64,000 nt of DNA from Novymonas esmeraldas (Eukaryota; Euglenozoa; Kinetoplastea; Trypanosomatida; Trypanosomatidae), in NCBI GenBank assembly GCA_019188245.1, contig JAECZO010000080.1:62001-126000 (forward strand). The letters run 5' to 3'. The notes under the pieces were generated by a model. The model saw only the letters and a program-made list of their open reading frames with translations. It ran no database searches and was not told the DNA's origin. Positions within the stretch are counted from its first letter, which is position 1. Each line of letters opens with the position of its first letter. The position numbers and the translations under genes are program-made. This document shows positions 1-12,200 of the stretch, in pieces.

Positions 1-228
1 GCTGGTAGCTCACGCCCTTCTTCGCAGCTCTTCCCTTCTGTCTCTGTCGTTGTGTGTGCGTGTGTGTGCATCTGTCTCGCGCAGCTATACACACAAGTGC
101 GTCCCTCCTCCTTCCCCCCTCTCACCTCTTCTGCTCGCCGTCACCGGGGGACCTGTGAGAGAGAGAGACAGAGCGGAGGTGCCGCCGCACTGCTGCTTCC
201 CTCTCCACCGCCGCAACTCACGCGCTTC

Positions 229-265
<37 letters not shown>

Positions 266-1069
266 ATACACACGCGCCGGATCAGCGCCGTGCGCTTCAT
301 TGCTCGTCTTCTCTTTTCTTTTTTTTATTTTTATTTTTGTGGTTTCTCGCTGTACTCACTTGTTGCGCCTGCAGTGTGCCCATCCCTCCTCCCACCTCTC
401 GTCCTTCTGCTCACTGCGTGAACACACCTCGACACACACACGCACACACACACAGACACGCATCGACACTGATACACAGACAGATACTCTGCTCTGCTCT
501 CTCTCTCTGTGTTGTCGTGCGTGTGTGTGTGCCTTGTCCTGTGTTCTCTTCGCCGCTTGCTTTTCATTGTCTCTCCTGCGATCTCGTGACTGTCTTACTC
601 GCTCCCCTCCCTCTCTCTCTTGTTGTGCTGTGCGCGTGGAGCACTGACGTCGCTCACCCCGCCTCTCTGCGTCCTTCCCTCCTGGCGGTCTCGCTGGACC
701 TGTGGTGCTCTGCACACTCTCCCGCCTACACACACAGCGCTGCTACGGAGTGCGCGCAGCAGGCGACACGACACAGGTGTGTGGTACTGCGCTGTGTGCT
801 GGAGGACTGCGGCGTGCCTTCGTGTCTGTGCGTGTGTCCTTCACCCGCTGAAGGGAGATGCAGGTGCTGCGACTCTAGAGAGCCGCCAAACAAACAGAGA
901 CACACACACACACACAGACACACACACACACACACACACTGACACACACACACACCGACACACACACCGACACACACACACACACACACCGACACACACA
1001 CACTGACACACACACACTGACACACGCGGTGCGGTGGGCTGTGTGTGTGTGTGTGTGGTGGATTCGGAT
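1..1069. other. Spacer upstream of first gene, pyrimidine- and CA-rich
   Basis: No convincing gene. Open frames here are made of CA/CT simple repeats translated as His-Thr or Ser-Leu runs. It holds a (CA)n run at about 234-263, a long interrupted CA tract at about 898-1025 and a short (GT)n run at 1041-1057 just before the start codon of the next gene. It is probably the 3' UTR of an upstream gene plus the 5' UTR and splice region of the 2554-aa protein. Confidence 0.7.
898..1057. repeat. Interrupted CA tract followed by GT tract (potential stem)
   Basis: A CA-rich microsatellite of about 125 bp broken by CTGACA and CCGACA variants is followed after a short GC-rich gap by a GT run. The two are mutually complementary in RNA, so a stem immediately in front of the start codon at 1070 is possible. 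The complementarity is seen; folding is inferred. Confidence 0.7.
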
Positions 1070-4000
1070 ATGAGTGAGAGGACGTCTCCGCTCGCCTTGG
1101 CGGCGGTGTCGGCGGGTGGCTCGTCGCCGGACGAGCGGCCGCTTGGGTGGGCCGGCGCGGACGAGAGCAGCGGCGGCAACGCGAGAGCAAAGACGGGCAG
1201 CCAGCTGTCGCTCGTGTCGTCGTCGCAGCTGCACTTCACCCAGCCACCGGACCGGCCGCTGCGCACGCGGCTCTCTGCGCAGAGGCCCGCGGACGATGCA
1301 CACTGTCGTACCGGCAGCGACACCGCCGCTGCTGCCGCCGCTGCTGCCATGGGCGAGCAGGTGCAGCCGGCAGAGCTGCTGGCGCTCATCGCACGGCTGA
1401 GCAGGTCGCTGCTGCCGGCGACGGAGCGGGTGGTGCGGTTGCGCGGTGCGCTCAAGCTGATGCACGAGCAGGTTGCGGTCGCCGCCGCCACCGCCGCCGG
1501 CGCACCCGTCTCCCCCGCTGGCGGCTCTGACGCGGGCCCGTCCCCGCGGCTGTGCGTTGCGGGCACGTTGGATGCGGACATGGAGGAGCTCTTCCACTTC
1601 GTCACCCACCGTGACGCGCCGCCGCACCGGAGCGGCGCGGGTGCCGGCGGCGGGCGGTCGGCGGTGTTCAGCGGCGCCGCGAGTCCCGCCGGCCGTCCAC
1701 CGACGCCCGACACCGGCCTCCTCGCCTCCCCGCACGCATCACCCGCCGGCACGGCGCCGCGGCGGTGGTCGCGGATGGAGGTGGGCGGGGCCGGTGCCGG
1801 TGGGGGCGGGGCGGTGGGGGCGCCGACGGGGGCAAACGTCATGACCTCCAGCGCCACCGCCGGCGCCTCCGTCAGCGGGCTCTGGCAGACGAGCGTCATC
1901 GGCTTCGGCGAGGACGGGCAGGACGCGTCCCCGTCGGCGCCGTCCTTCCGCTTCCCCCCGTCGCCCCCGCTCGCGTCTCCCTCCGCACCCACCGCCGCCC
2001 ACGCCGCGGCGCTCGAGACGCCGCCGCCGACCGCCGGTGGTGGCGGCCACCCGCGCAGCCCGGTGTTGACGGACTCGCCATCCCTGGATCGCCTGCCCGC
2101 GCCGGCGCCCTCCCCGCGACACCCACCGTCGCTGCACCACACCGGCACACGCGTGTCGCGGGACCCCGTCACCGGCGCCGCCGCTCACGCAGCGCCGACA
2201 GTGCTGTCCCCGCTGCTGCCGCCGACCGTGCCCAGCGCGACGACCACGACGGCGACGATGGTGACCAGCGCCGCCAGCTCGGGCTTCGCCTTCGTCGCGG
2301 CTGCGGCTGCAGCTGCTGCCGGTGCCGGTGCGGCGGGTGGGACACGACTGCCGGCGGTCGCGGGCACGCCGACGGGCCAGCACCACCAGCGCGCGCTCTC
2401 GCCGCACATACCACCGCCGAGCATCGCCGCCGGGGGCTCGCACACGAGCAGCATCGCACCGCCGCCGCTCCCGCTGCCGGCCGCCCCGGCCAACCACCAC
2501 ATCCGGCGCGTCCGGTCAGCGGCGTCGCTGGAGTTGCGTGCGCTCGGCAGCTCCACCACCGGCGCGGCGCCGCACGTCGGCGAGGTGGCGCGGCGTGAGT
2601 CGCCGACGCAGCGCTCCTCGCCGGTCTCGCCGCCGGACGCGTCCTCGCCCGTAGAGGTGCTGAGCGAGGGCGGCGGCGGTATCAGCCGCCAGACCTCGAC
2701 GCCGTCCGTGAGCCTCTCCTCCACCATGCCGGACCTGCCTGCCACCCCGCCGCCGCCGACCCCCGGTCTCGCCGCCGCCGCGTCGGTGGGGGACGAGAGC
2801 GGCGCTGCCTCACGCACCCACTCCCCCCAGATCAGCGCGCTGGCGGCCTCCACGCTGCGGTCCCCAACAGACGGCAGTGCCAGCGCACAGAGCGCTGGTG
2901 CGCCGCCGCACTCCCCGCAACAACACCACCACCAGCGCCATCCCAACGGCAGCGCCGCCGCCGCCACGAGCGCGGCGAGCTTCCGCCGCCGCACCGGCAA
3001 CACGAACCAGACCCTCTCCGCCACAACGCCGTCTCCCGCCGGCGAGTCGCCGGCCTCGCCGACGCCGATCATGATCACCTCGCTGCAGCGCACCGCCTCG
3101 CAGTACTCGGAGGTGGGCGAGCAGCTGCATCACCCACCGCGGGCGGTGCTCAGCAGCTCCCCGCCGCCCGGCACGGCGCGCTTCATCACGCTGCCGACGC
3201 CGTTCTTCACGCGTGCCGGACCCGCGGTGCCGGGGAGCGGCGGCCGCAGCCTGCGCGAGGACTCCGCCATCCTCTCCCGCGCGTCGTCCTTCACGCCGCC
3301 TGCGCTGCGCTTCATCCAGCGTGTGCGGCGCCGCATGGTCACCCTCAGCCCACTGCAGCTCCGCCTCTCCGCGTGGGACCTCTTCCACCGCGACCACTGC
3401 GGCGGGCGCTACCAGGCGGCGCTGCAGCAGCAGCAGCAGCAGCAGGCCGCCATCACCACTGCCACTGCCACCGCTGCTGCTGCTGCCGCTGCCGCTGCTG
3501 CTGCTGCTACTGCGGCCCCGACCTCTGGCACAACGAGTCCGGCCCTGTCTCCCACGTCGGCTGACCGAGGCAGCCGGCAGCCGGGAAGGAACGTGCTAGC
3601 CAGCCGTGTGAGCAGCAGCACCAGCCGACTCAGCAGCTTCCGACACCAGGACACGCCAACACCGCCACCACTCGCGCTGCCGTCCGCGTTCGCGTCGGCG
3701 CCGGCGCTGCTTGGCCCACAGTGGCTCGTGATGGTGAGCGAGGATGGCGTGCTGCGGTACGAGCCGCTGCCCTCGCCCGCGCAGTCGCCGCCGTACATGC
3801 AGTCCCCGCCCATCACCGTGACAGCCGACTTCGTCCTCCTCTGCGTCCCGCACGAGGCGGTCGCGCATGGCGTTGGACCAGAGGTGAGTCAGGCGAGCAG
3901 CATCAGCGCCAGCAACCTGTTCGGCGTCAGCGTCGGCGGTCCCACAGGGCAGATGAGCAGCGCCGCCAGCGGAGGCGAGAACGAGGAGGTGGCGACGGCG

Positions 4001-7000
4001 CTTGACGTGTTGTTCGGCCCCTTCAGCGGTGGCCGACAGCACCCGTCCCCGTCGCAGACACAGGCGCAGCGGCCTCAGCCGCACAACGCCAGTCCTGGCG
4101 CGCCGTCCATCCTCGTCACGGTCGGGAGCGTCCATCACCAGCACCAGCAGCACCACCATCACCAGCATCACCAGCATCAACATCACTCACATCCGCACGG
4201 CGGCGGTGGTACGCTCTTCGCCTCACCACCCATGTCCGCCGTCTGCTCCCCCGTCCGCGGTGGCGAGGAGCCGCTGCCGCTGCCGCTCGTGTGCATCAGC
4301 GACGGTGGTGATGACGACGACGATGACGAGGACCAGCTGGCGCGACGCGACCCGCGACGTGGGACGGGCAGCTTCCCGTCCTACCCCAACATGCCGGTGC
4401 CGTCTGTGGCCGACACGGCCGCGACACGCAGTCCGGTGGAGGAGACGCAACTCGAGGGCTCGTCACCGCGGGTGCGCCTGTCCACTGCCGGGACCACCAG
4501 CGGCACCGCAGGAGACGCGACCTCGTTCACGTCCAAGCGGCTGAACTCTCAAGGCAGCCACAGCGAGCACAACCACAGCGCCGCCTACTCGGCCCTCCAG
4601 CCGCACCTGCACGAGGTGCCGACGCTGCCCGCCGCATCCCCGGCGGAGGAGTGGCTGCGGCCGCTGCGTCAGGCACTCGCAGACCGCACCGTGTTCGTGC
4701 TCGTCAAGGCAGAGACGCACGAGTCGCCGTCGCCGACGCGCCGACGTGCCAACGCGGCGAGCAGCATCGAGTACTCGGACGCCGCGGCGGAGGAGCGGGC
4801 GGTGCAGCGGTTCGTCTCGTACGTCAAGACGCACTACAACGTCACCGTGCCCACGTGGCGCGTTGTTGTGTTCCACCACGGCGATGCCACACGGGCACGC
4901 AACGTCATGCTCGCCGTCTACGCGCACCGCCTGCAGCAGCAACAGCGATCACCACCACACCAACCCCGGCCGGCGCCGACGACGACGCCACAGCCACTAC
5001 AGCTGCGGCAGGTGGTGATGGGCAGCGCGGACGCCGGCGGCACGCTCTCCAGCGCCGCCCCCGCCCTCCACGCTGGCAGCGGTCCCTCCTCCGTCTCCCC
5101 GCTGGAGTCGTCGTCCACGGCCGCCGCAGCGGCGCTGGCGCAGACACCGCCCGGCGCATCCTTCCTCTCGACTTCACGGCTGACGCTCGCGTCGTCCATC
5201 GGCGGCGGCGGCGGCGGCGGTGGCGGGGAGGGGCGGCGCGGCCGCAGCGACGATGCCGGTCGGCCGCAGGACGGCGAGGACGGCCCGCCCACCTTCGGGG
5301 ACCCGCTGTACGCGTTGCTGTCGCAAGATCTGGTGGTGCCGCCGCTCTCCGTGGCGCTCGGCCAGTACCGACCGCTGCTGGACCACCGCGGTGCCTCCCG
5401 CACCTCTGTGCTGTCCGGCGCGAGCTGGTCCGCCGGTGCGCCGACCGCCACGCGTCCTCCTGCCCGAGGCGCCAGCGAGCCGGTGGCCGCGTCGGGTGCG
5501 GCCGGCGACGGCGATCCGCCCGCCACCGTTGATGCCGCCCGTCGGCTGCCGCGCCTTGTGGGCTCCACGTCCACCACCGACGGCGCCACACCACCACTAC
5601 CACCACCACCAGCAGCAGCAGACAGCATCGACGACGGCGGCGACTCGTCGACGGCGGCGGACGCGGCCTGCGTGCATGCGCTGGACGTGACATGGCGCTC
5701 CAGCGGTGCTGCCGGCCTCAGCAACGCGCTACGTTACTTTCAGCACGCCGCCGTGGCGCACCGCGTCGCGCGTGTGGCGCTGCCGCTGATGGCCTGGTCG
5801 TGGCAGCTCTCCGCGCTGTTGCCCGTCATCGTGAAGGACGCCCAGTCGCGCTGCAGTCGCCTGCGCCACAACCGCCGCCACGCGCATCACAAGCTCCAGG
5901 GGGTGCAGCGCAGCGTGGAGCTACACCTCGCGGCGAGCCCCGCGAAGAGCGTCGCGGCCCTGGAGGTGCGACTGCAGGCGGGGTTCCGCGAGCTGACGCA
6001 GCGCTTCCTTCGCGACCTGCGGCGGCTGTTCGTCACGACCGCCTCGGCCCCCGCGGCGTCCTCGCCGCGCGAGTCGCGCACGCGCTCCGGTCCGGCGACC
6101 GCGGCGCTGGAAGCGCTGCTCGTGTACGACTCGCCTGGGCTGCGCGAGGGACATCGGCGTCTCGCGAGGGCCGTGCAGCAGTTCCACGCCTTCTACATCG
6201 CTGGCGCCTTCGCCTTCGACAGTCGCGGCCTCAGCAGCGCGCCGCGGTACACCCACGCCGCGGAGGCCGGGGCGGACGGCCCCGCGTCCCACGTTGAGTG
6301 GCCGGCGTCGGCGTACGAGCAGCGCTACGCCGCTTTGCGGTGGGCCATGTCTCTCTCCACCCCTCCCTCACCGCAGCTGCGGCAGCAGCAGCAGCGGCAG
6401 CAGCAGCAGGCGTCCACGCCGCTGCGGACCACCAGTGCGAGCCGCCCCGCCACCCCGCCGGAGGAGCCGTGGACGCGGCCGGGAAGCCCGTCGCCGACTG
6501 CGCTGCCGGTGCCCGTGAGCGCCACGGCGGCGTGTGCCGTGGCGGCGGCGCCACCGCCACTGCGCGAGCGGCTGAACAGCGGTGGCGGTGCCGCCGCTGC
6601 GGCCGCGGCCGGGGCGGAGGCGGAGGAGCAGGTGCCGATGACGAAGGTGGACTTCGGCGGCCACCCGCGTCCCTGCCGTGTCTCCCGCATCTCAAGCGTC
6701 AACGGCTCCGCCAGCTCCCTTGGCGAGGAGGCCGGCGGCGCAGACCGGCTGTCGACGTCGCGGCTGCCGCTCACCCCCACCGGCCACGCCACCGCGGCCG
6801 GACGGACAGCGGCAGCCGCGACAGCGCCGCGCGTGTCCAGCGCCGATCGCGCGCTGGCGAGGAGCGGCAGCAGGGCCTCGGGCTCTGCCTCGACCTCGCT
6901 CTCGACGTCTGCGGCTGCACCACACGCAGAGCGCGGCGGTCTGCATCCGGCGTCCCTGCCGACGGTGGACTACGTGCCGCGGGTGAGCCGCGAGGAGCTG

Positions 7001-8734
7001 CAGCAGCGTCGCGCCGCGATGGAGCACCAACTCATCGCTCACGTGTCGCAGGTGAACACGGAGGTGATCAACTTCCTCCTCGCCACGTGCGTGGCGGCCG
7101 TGCCACACCTGCAGCGGCAGTGCGTCGTGGCAGAGCTGGAGCGAGTGAAGGAGGCGCAGGCGGAGATCGTGTCCAGCTTTACGACAGCGGTGCGAGGCCG
7201 CAAGGACGCCGCGATCGCGATGTCGCACCTCTACGCGCAGCTCGAGAGCTGGGGGGACGACATGGCGTCCCTGGTCTCGGTCGTGCGGTCGCGGCCGTAC
7301 TTGGAGAAGTTCATCACGCAGCTGCGCGCCGTCTTGTGCGAGGACGAGGTGCGGGCACTCGCGCTGTTCCGCGGTGTCGCCAGCGAGGGCCCCGACCTGG
7401 GGTCGACGTCGCTGGCCCTGTCACGCGCAGGCGACACCCCGCTGACGTCGCCGAGCAGCGCTGCATCGCGGCGTGAGAGCGGGGCTGCCGCCACGGGGCC
7501 GCTGGTCGACCGCGCGTCGCGGCGGGGCACACCAACGCAGTCGGCGGAGCGACAGGCTGCCGCGCCGCCGCGCCCCGGCGACCCCGTCCGCCACGCCACG
7601 TCACTGCCCGCGGAGGTGGGCCACCGCGCTGCGCGCATGCTGCGCTACTACACCCGCCTCGCCAGCCGGCCATCTGACTCTCCCGCCAGCCGCCGACGGT
7701 CCTCCCACGCGGGGCCGACGAAGGCCGCACCGCGCAGCGGCGCCTTCGGCGACACGCTCCTCTCCTCCTCCTCCTCCTCCCGCTCCCTGCGCTCGCTGCA
7801 CAGCACGAGCCCCACGTCCAAGTCGCCTCGCCGCAGCTCGCGCTTGAAGAGCAGCGGCAGCGGCAGCGGTAGCGGTGGTGTTGGTGGCGGTGGCGGTGGC
7901 GGCGGCACCGCGGCCACGGCCGCATGCAACGTGTCTCTCTCTAGCATGTCCGCGGCGTGGAACAGAGAGGAGGAGAGCCTCCGCGGGGAGGGCGGCCCTC
8001 GTGTCAACCGCGTCTACGGCTCCGGCGACACGATGACCACCGCCGCCGCCTTCTACGCTGCGGTCCACGCGCCGTCCATGGCCGCCGTGTCGGCCGACGC
8101 GCTCGCGCTGCTCGTAGTGGACAAGCCAGAGGCGCTGCCACCGCCGCGCCGTGCGTCCATGTCGCGCACCGCGCCAGCCGCGGAGCCCGTGGTGGTGACG
8201 GCGGCGGCGGAGGCGGCCACCGCCGAGCACGGCTCTCCCGTGGACGCCGCACGCACGCACGTGCGCCGCAGCACGCTGAGCCCGGCGGAGGATGATGCCG
8301 CCACGTCGCTGAGCCCGTGGCGGCTGCTGCTAGAGCAGTGGCGGGCCGCTCTGTCGCCGGGGGAGCGGCCGGTCGAGGACGCGTCAGGGGCGCCGCTGCT
8401 CTGGATCGTGCTGGACGCGTGGGATGAGATGCTGCTGCGGATGCCCTTCGGCCTGCTGCTGGAGCTGGACGTGGCGCGGTACGCCACCTCGTTGAACCGC
8501 ATGAGCGGCGATCTTATGGACACTCAGCACGGCTGGCAGAGCCGCTGCGAGGTGGCGCTCTCGACGGTGGAGCGGCAGCTCGCGGTACTCGAGGTGGATG
8601 TGGGCCGACTGTGCGACGACGCCGGCGGGCCGCGCCGTGAGTACGTGCAGGAGCTGCGCGATGTGTTCGACGCGGCGGCCGCGCTGGTCGCCCCTCGCGA
8701 CGACGACGCGCTGGAGCGCCTCTTCGCCGTCTGA
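1070..8734 (+). CDS. Giant low-complexity hypothetical protein (2554 aa)
   Basis: Function not recognised. The frame is open from 1034, but I place the start at the ATG at 1070 (MSERTSP) because the upstream codons are translated GT repeat. Most of the protein is Ala/Ser/Pro/Gly/Thr-rich filler. It includes a Gln run near residue 785, Ala runs near 805-825, a His/Gln-rich run near 1020-1045 and an Asp run near 1080. Four less biased, helix-rich islands stand out, at about residues 1190-1290, 1540-1730, 1965-2105 and 2415-2554, plus a short helical stretch near 95-140. These islands are the likely folded parts joined by disordered linkers. No catalytic motif or membrane segment was seen. The unbroken frame over 7.6 kb and the third-position GC bias make it a real gene. 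A scaffold role is only a guess. Confidence 0.88.
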   Translation: MSERTSPLALAAVSAGGSSPDERPLGWAGADESSGGNARAKTGSQLSLVSSSQLHFTQPPDRPLRTRLSAQRPADDAHCRTGSDTAAAAAAAAMGEQVQPAELLALIARLSRSLLPATERVVRLRGALKLMHEQVAVAAATAAGAPVSPAGGSDAGPSPRLCVAGTLDADMEELFHFVTHRDAPPHRSGAGAGGGRSAVFSGAASPAGRPPTPDTGLLASPHASPAGTAPRRWSRMEVGGAGAGGGGAVGAPTGANVMTSSATAGASVSGLWQTSVIGFGEDGQDASPSAPSFRFPPSPPLASPSAPTAAHAAALETPPPTAGGGGHPRSPVLTDSPSLDRLPAPAPSPRHPPSLHHTGTRVSRDPVTGAAAHAAPTVLSPLLPPTVPSATTTTATMVTSAASSGFAFVAAAAAAAAGAGAAGGTRLPAVAGTPTGQHHQRALSPHIPPPSIAAGGSHTSSIAPPPLPLPAAPANHHIRRVRSAASLELRALGSSTTGAAPHVGEVARRESPTQRSSPVSPPDASSPVEVLSEGGGGISRQTSTPSVSLSSTMPDLPATPPPPTPGLAAAASVGDESGAASRTHSPQISALAASTLRSPTDGSASAQSAGAPPHSPQQHHHQRHPNGSAAAATSAASFRRRTGNTNQTLSATTPSPAGESPASPTPIMITSLQRTASQYSEVGEQLHHPPRAVLSSSPPPGTARFITLPTPFFTRAGPAVPGSGGRSLREDSAILSRASSFTPPALRFIQRVRRRMVTLSPLQLRLSAWDLFHRDHCGGRYQAALQQQQQQQAAITTATATAAAAAAAAAAAATAAPTSGTTSPALSPTSADRGSRQPGRNVLASRVSSSTSRLSSFRHQDTPTPPPLALPSAFASAPALLGPQWLVMVSEDGVLRYEPLPSPAQSPPYMQSPPITVTADFVLLCVPHEAVAHGVGPEVSQASSISASNLFGVSVGGPTGQMSSAASGGENEEVATALDVLFGPFSGGRQHPSPSQTQAQRPQPHNASPGAPSILVTVGSVHHQHQQHHHHQHHQHQHHSHPHGGGGTLFASPPMSAVCSPVRGGEEPLPLPLVCISDGGDDDDDDEDQLARRDPRRGTGSFPSYPNMPVPSVADTAATRSPVEETQLEGSSPRVRLSTAGTTSGTAGDATSFTSKRLNSQGSHSEHNHSAAYSALQPHLHEVPTLPAASPAEEWLRPLRQALADRTVFVLVKAETHESPSPTRRRANAASSIEYSDAAAEERAVQRFVSYVKTHYNVTVPTWRVVVFHHGDATRARNVMLAVYAHRLQQQQRSPPHQPRPAPTTTPQPLQLRQVVMGSADAGGTLSSAAPALHAGSGPSSVSPLESSSTAAAAALAQTPPGASFLSTSRLTLASSIGGGGGGGGGEGRRGRSDDAGRPQDGEDGPPTFGDPLYALLSQDLVVPPLSVALGQYRPLLDHRGASRTSVLSGASWSAGAPTATRPPARGASEPVAASGAAGDGDPPATVDAARRLPRLVGSTSTTDGATPPLPPPPAAADSIDDGGDSSTAADAACVHALDVTWRSSGAAGLSNALRYFQHAAVAHRVARVALPLMAWSWQLSALLPVIVKDAQSRCSRLRHNRRHAHHKLQGVQRSVELHLAASPAKSVAALEVRLQAGFRELTQRFLRDLRRLFVTTASAPAASSPRESRTRSGPATAALEALLVYDSPGLREGHRRLARAVQQFHAFYIAGAFAFDSRGLSSAPRYTHAAEAGADGPASHVEWPASAYEQRYAALRWAMSLSTPPSPQLRQQQQRQQQQASTPLRTTSASRPATPPEEPWTRPGSPSPTALPVPVSATAACAVAAAPPPLRERLNSGGGAAAAAAAGAEAEEQVPMTKVDFGGHPRPCRVSRISSVNGSASSLGEEAGGADRLSTSRLPLTPTGHATAAGRTAAAATAPRVSSADRALARSGSRASGSASTSLSTSAAAPHAERGGLHPASLPTVDYVPRVSREELQQRRAAMEHQLIAHVSQVNTEVINFLLATCVAAVPHLQRQCVVAELERVKEAQAEIVSSFTTAVRGRKDAAIAMSHLYAQLESWGDDMASLVSVVRSRPYLEKFITQLRAVLCEDEVRALALFRGVASEGPDLGSTSLALSRAGDTPLTSPSSAASRRESGAAATGPLVDRASRRGTPTQSAERQAAAPPRPGDPVRHATSLPAEVGHRAARMLRYYTRLASRPSDSPASRRRSSHAGPTKAAPRSGAFGDTLLSSSSSSRSLRSLHSTSPTSKSPRRSSRLKSSGSGSGSGGVGGGGGGGGTAATAACNVSLSSMSAAWNREEESLRGEGGPRVNRVYGSGDTMTTAAAFYAAVHAPSMAAVSADALALLVVDKPEALPPPRRASMSRTAPAAEPVVVTAAAEAATAEHGSPVDAARTHVRRSTLSPAEDDAATSLSPWRLLLEQWRAALSPGERPVEDASGAPLLWIVLDAWDEMLLRMPFGLLLELDVARYATSLNRMSGDLMDTQHGWQSRCEVALSTVERQLAVLEVDVGRLCDDAGGPRREYVQELRDVFDAAAALVAPRDDDALERLFAV

Positions 8735-8807
8735 GCTCCTCGCTCGACCACCACCCACCACCACCACCACCACCGTCGTCGTCGTCGTCTCATTCACGAC
8801 TTCCGCA

Positions 8808-8900
<93 letters not shown>

Positions 8901-9141
8901 ATGTGTCTATTTCATTTTTTTTGTTTCTGTCGATGTGATGGTGAGATGTTCCACTGCGTGCTCTCCTGATGTTATCACTGCATGTTGGCACAGCGCCCCC
9001 CCCTCTCCTCCCCTCCCCAAACACACACACACACACTCTCTCTCTGCATGGATGCAACCTCGAGTGCTCTTGGCTCTCCACTTCTGTCTCTGCAACTCTT
9101 CTGTCTGTCCACCTGTCTGCCTCCCCCCCTTCTGTCGTGAT

Positions 9142-9178
<37 letters not shown>

Positions 9179-9278
9179 GACACGTATGCACACGCGTGAG
9201 TCGCAGAGAGTGCGGCGAGGCATTACGGACGCACACTCGTGTGTGTGCGTGTGTGTCTCTCTGTGTGTGAGTGTGTCA
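8735..9278. other. Spacer with very long GT run and CA runs
   Basis: No gene seen. It contains (GT)n at 8810-8897, then a pyrimidine-rich stretch with CA runs near 9020-9036 and 9143-9175, then a GT-rich stretch at about 9238-9276 ending directly at the next start codon. Confidence 0.75.
8810..8897. repeat. (GT)n microsatellite, about 44 units
   Basis: An almost perfect GT dinucleotide run starts about 75 bp after the stop codon of the 2554-aa gene, so it should lie in that gene's 3' UTR. It is the longest uninterrupted dinucleotide run in the window. A run this long is expected to be length-polymorphic. Confidence 0.95.
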
Positions 9279-12200
9279 ATGACCTCCGACTACGCGCAGG
9301 TGCGGGCGAGGTCGACGTCGCTCTTCGACACGGCCATGCCACCGCTGCTGCGCGGCGCGGCAACGGCGGTGCCCTCCGCCTGCGCCTTCCACCTCACCAG
9401 CCCAGACCATCTCTCTATCCTCGCCGGCCTCCACGGCGGCGGCAGCAGCGGCAGCGGTGGGACGGCCGGGTGGCACATCGCAGCGCCACCGGGCCCGGCG
9501 GCGCATCACGGTGTGGAGGCGTCGCTGCTGCGCCGCGAGTGGGAGCTGCGCAACGAGTACTACCGCCTCCACGCCGAAGATCAGTGGCACGTGCGACAGC
9601 AGCGCGAGGCGCGCCGGCGCCAAGAGGATGAGTCGGAGCGGCAGCGTGCGATGGAGCTCGCCCGGCAGACAGAGGAGGAGCGCGCACGGCGGGTGGCGGA
9701 GCAGCAAGAGCGCCTCCTGCAGAAGGAGCGCGAGCTGGAGGAGTGGAAGCTCGAGCGCGTGCGGGAGATCGATGCCGCACGTCGGCAGGAGCGGCTGGAG
9801 GACGAGCGCCGCCGCGAACTGCTCCACGCGCGCGACCTGGCACGTGTGACGGAGGAGACGGCGGCGCGCGCCACCGCCGCGGCTGCTGCTGCGAAGAAGT
9901 CGGAGGACGTGCAGGTGGCCGTTGAGGAGTCGCTGCTGAAGATGCAGTCGTCGATGCAGGCGCAGCTGCGCGAGGAGGTCCGCGCGTTGGAGGCGGCGCA
10001 CGCGGCGGAGCTGACGCGGCGCGAGGAGGCGTGGACGCACCGTCTGGAGGCGATGGAGATGAACCGCAGCACCGAGCTGGCCGACGTCACCCACCAGCTC
10101 CAGCTCGACCAGACACGCGCCGTCCGCAGTGAGGAGCAGCTGCGCGATGCCCGGGATCAGCTGACGCGGCTGCTGCAGGAGATGGAGCAGCTGCGGCTGC
10201 AGCTTCAGTCGGGTGGGCCGCGGTCGGAGCGCGATCGCGAGGCGGCGCAGCAGCTCGCCACCACGCACCGCAGCGCCATCGAGAGGCTGCAGCAGACGTA
10301 CGACGACGACAGGAAGTCGCAGCAGCGCCGCTACGCCGAGGACCGCGAGCGCGCCAAGTACGAGCAGGAGCGGCGTGTCGAGGAGCTCAAGGACAGCCAC
10401 GCGGCGGCGATGCGCAGCAAGGACGGTGAGTTGGACCAACTCGCCAGCCGTGTTCGGCAGCTGGAGCGTGAGCTGCAGGACGCCACCACGCAAGCGGCGC
10501 TCATGCGCTCGGCGGGAGAGCAGACGACGACCATGAGTGTCGAGAACGCGCGCATGAAGGACGAGGTGCGGCAGCTGCAGACAGCGAAGAGCGAACTCGA
10601 GGAGGCGAAGCGGCGGCTCGAGCGCAGTCTAAGCGAAGCCGACGTGCGGGCGGAGAGCCAGGGGAAGCAGCTCCAGGCACTGCAGTCGGAGTCCGTGTCG
10701 GGGCAGCGGCAGCTGATGACAGAGCGTGATGAGCTGCGCCGCGACAACGCCGACTTGAAGGCGAAGCTCGAGATGGCGCGCGATGCGCAGGAGGAGGAGG
10801 TGGCGCGCCTGCAGCGGCTGCTGAAGAGCGCGGAGGAGGCGATGGCGAAGGTGGACGTGCAGGCGGTGGAGCAGCGCGCCCGCGCCTCGGTAGACAAGGC
10901 GGAGGAGGCGCGCCGCAGCGCCGAGAGCGCCACCGCGCAGGTGACACGCCGGCTGAAGGCGTGCGAGGATGAGCTGCAGGCGTCACGACGCGCTGCCGAG
11001 ACGGCACAGCGCGACGCCGCACAGGCACGCGACCGCGTGGAGGAGCTGCAGGCAAAGATGGAGGAGCGCATGGCGCAGGTGCGCGCGTTAGAGTCGGAGG
11101 TGCAGGAGAAGGCCGGTGTCGGCTACGAGGCACGCGAGGCGCGGGAGCGAGCAGAGCGGCTGCAGGCCGAGCACGCGGCGGAGCGCGAGTCGCGGCGGCG
11201 GCAGCACGAGGCCGCGTTGGAGGCGAAGGACCGTGAGGTGCAGCAGAGCCGCGCCGAGGTGCTGGAGGCGAACAAGCGGCTGCACGCGTTGCGCGAGGCG
11301 AACGTCACCGCGCAGCTGGACACAGAGGGGCATCAGCAGCGGCTGACGCGGCAGCTCACGGAGAGGGAGGAGGAGGTGGCGCAGCTGCGGCGGCAGCTCG
11401 AGGACAGCCGCCAGTCGCTCGAGCAGTGGAAGACAACGTATGGAGAGCTGCAGCAGCGCAGCGGCACCAACACGGACGGCTATCAGAAGGCTGTGCGCGA
11501 GCGGGACGAGGAGCTGCAAGACTGTCGCCGTCGGCTGCGGCAGGTGCAGGAGGAGAAGGCGGAGCTCGAGCACCGACTCCGCGCCGAGGAGACGACGCGC
11601 ATCTCGTCGACGGCGCAGAGCGGCGACGTGCTGCGCGTTCTGCGGGAGAGGGAGGCGCAGATCGAGCGTCTCGAGGCCGAGGCACGCGAGCTGCGCGCAC
11701 GGCCCGCGACCTCCTCGCCACACCCGACCGGCCCGCTGGGCGGTGCTCCGGCGCCGCGAGCCCCACCGCTCTCGGCGGCCACGCTGACGGCCGTGCCGTC
11801 CATCACCGCCGCCGCCGCCCCCGCGCCGCTGCTGCCGTCCCCACCAGCACCACCACAGCCACTGCCGCCGTCCTTGTCCACGCTGGGCCACGTCGCCCCC
11901 GCAGTGCCAGTGAGTACACCCGCCCCTGCGCCCGCGGCGCCGCCGTCGCTCTCCACCAGCACCCTCGCCGTGCCGACAGTGGCCGGCGCGTGGGCGCCCC
12001 GGGCCAGTGCGCCGCCGCCGCCGGTGGTGGCCGTGCCGACGTCCACCGTGCCGGCCGCCGCCGCGGCGGTCCCGTCGGCGCACGCCTTCGACCGCGGCGC
12101 CGCGTCGTCGTCGTCCGACGGCTCGCCGCTGCACATACCCGTCCCTGTGTCGCTCGCGCAGTCGTCCTTCCACGTCGGCCGGCGCAGCGGCGACGGCGCG

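Noticed and set aside
8810-8897. Possible telomeric or subtelomeric repeat
   Set aside because: It is a plain GT dinucleotide run; no TTAGGG-type hexamers are present anywhere in the window.
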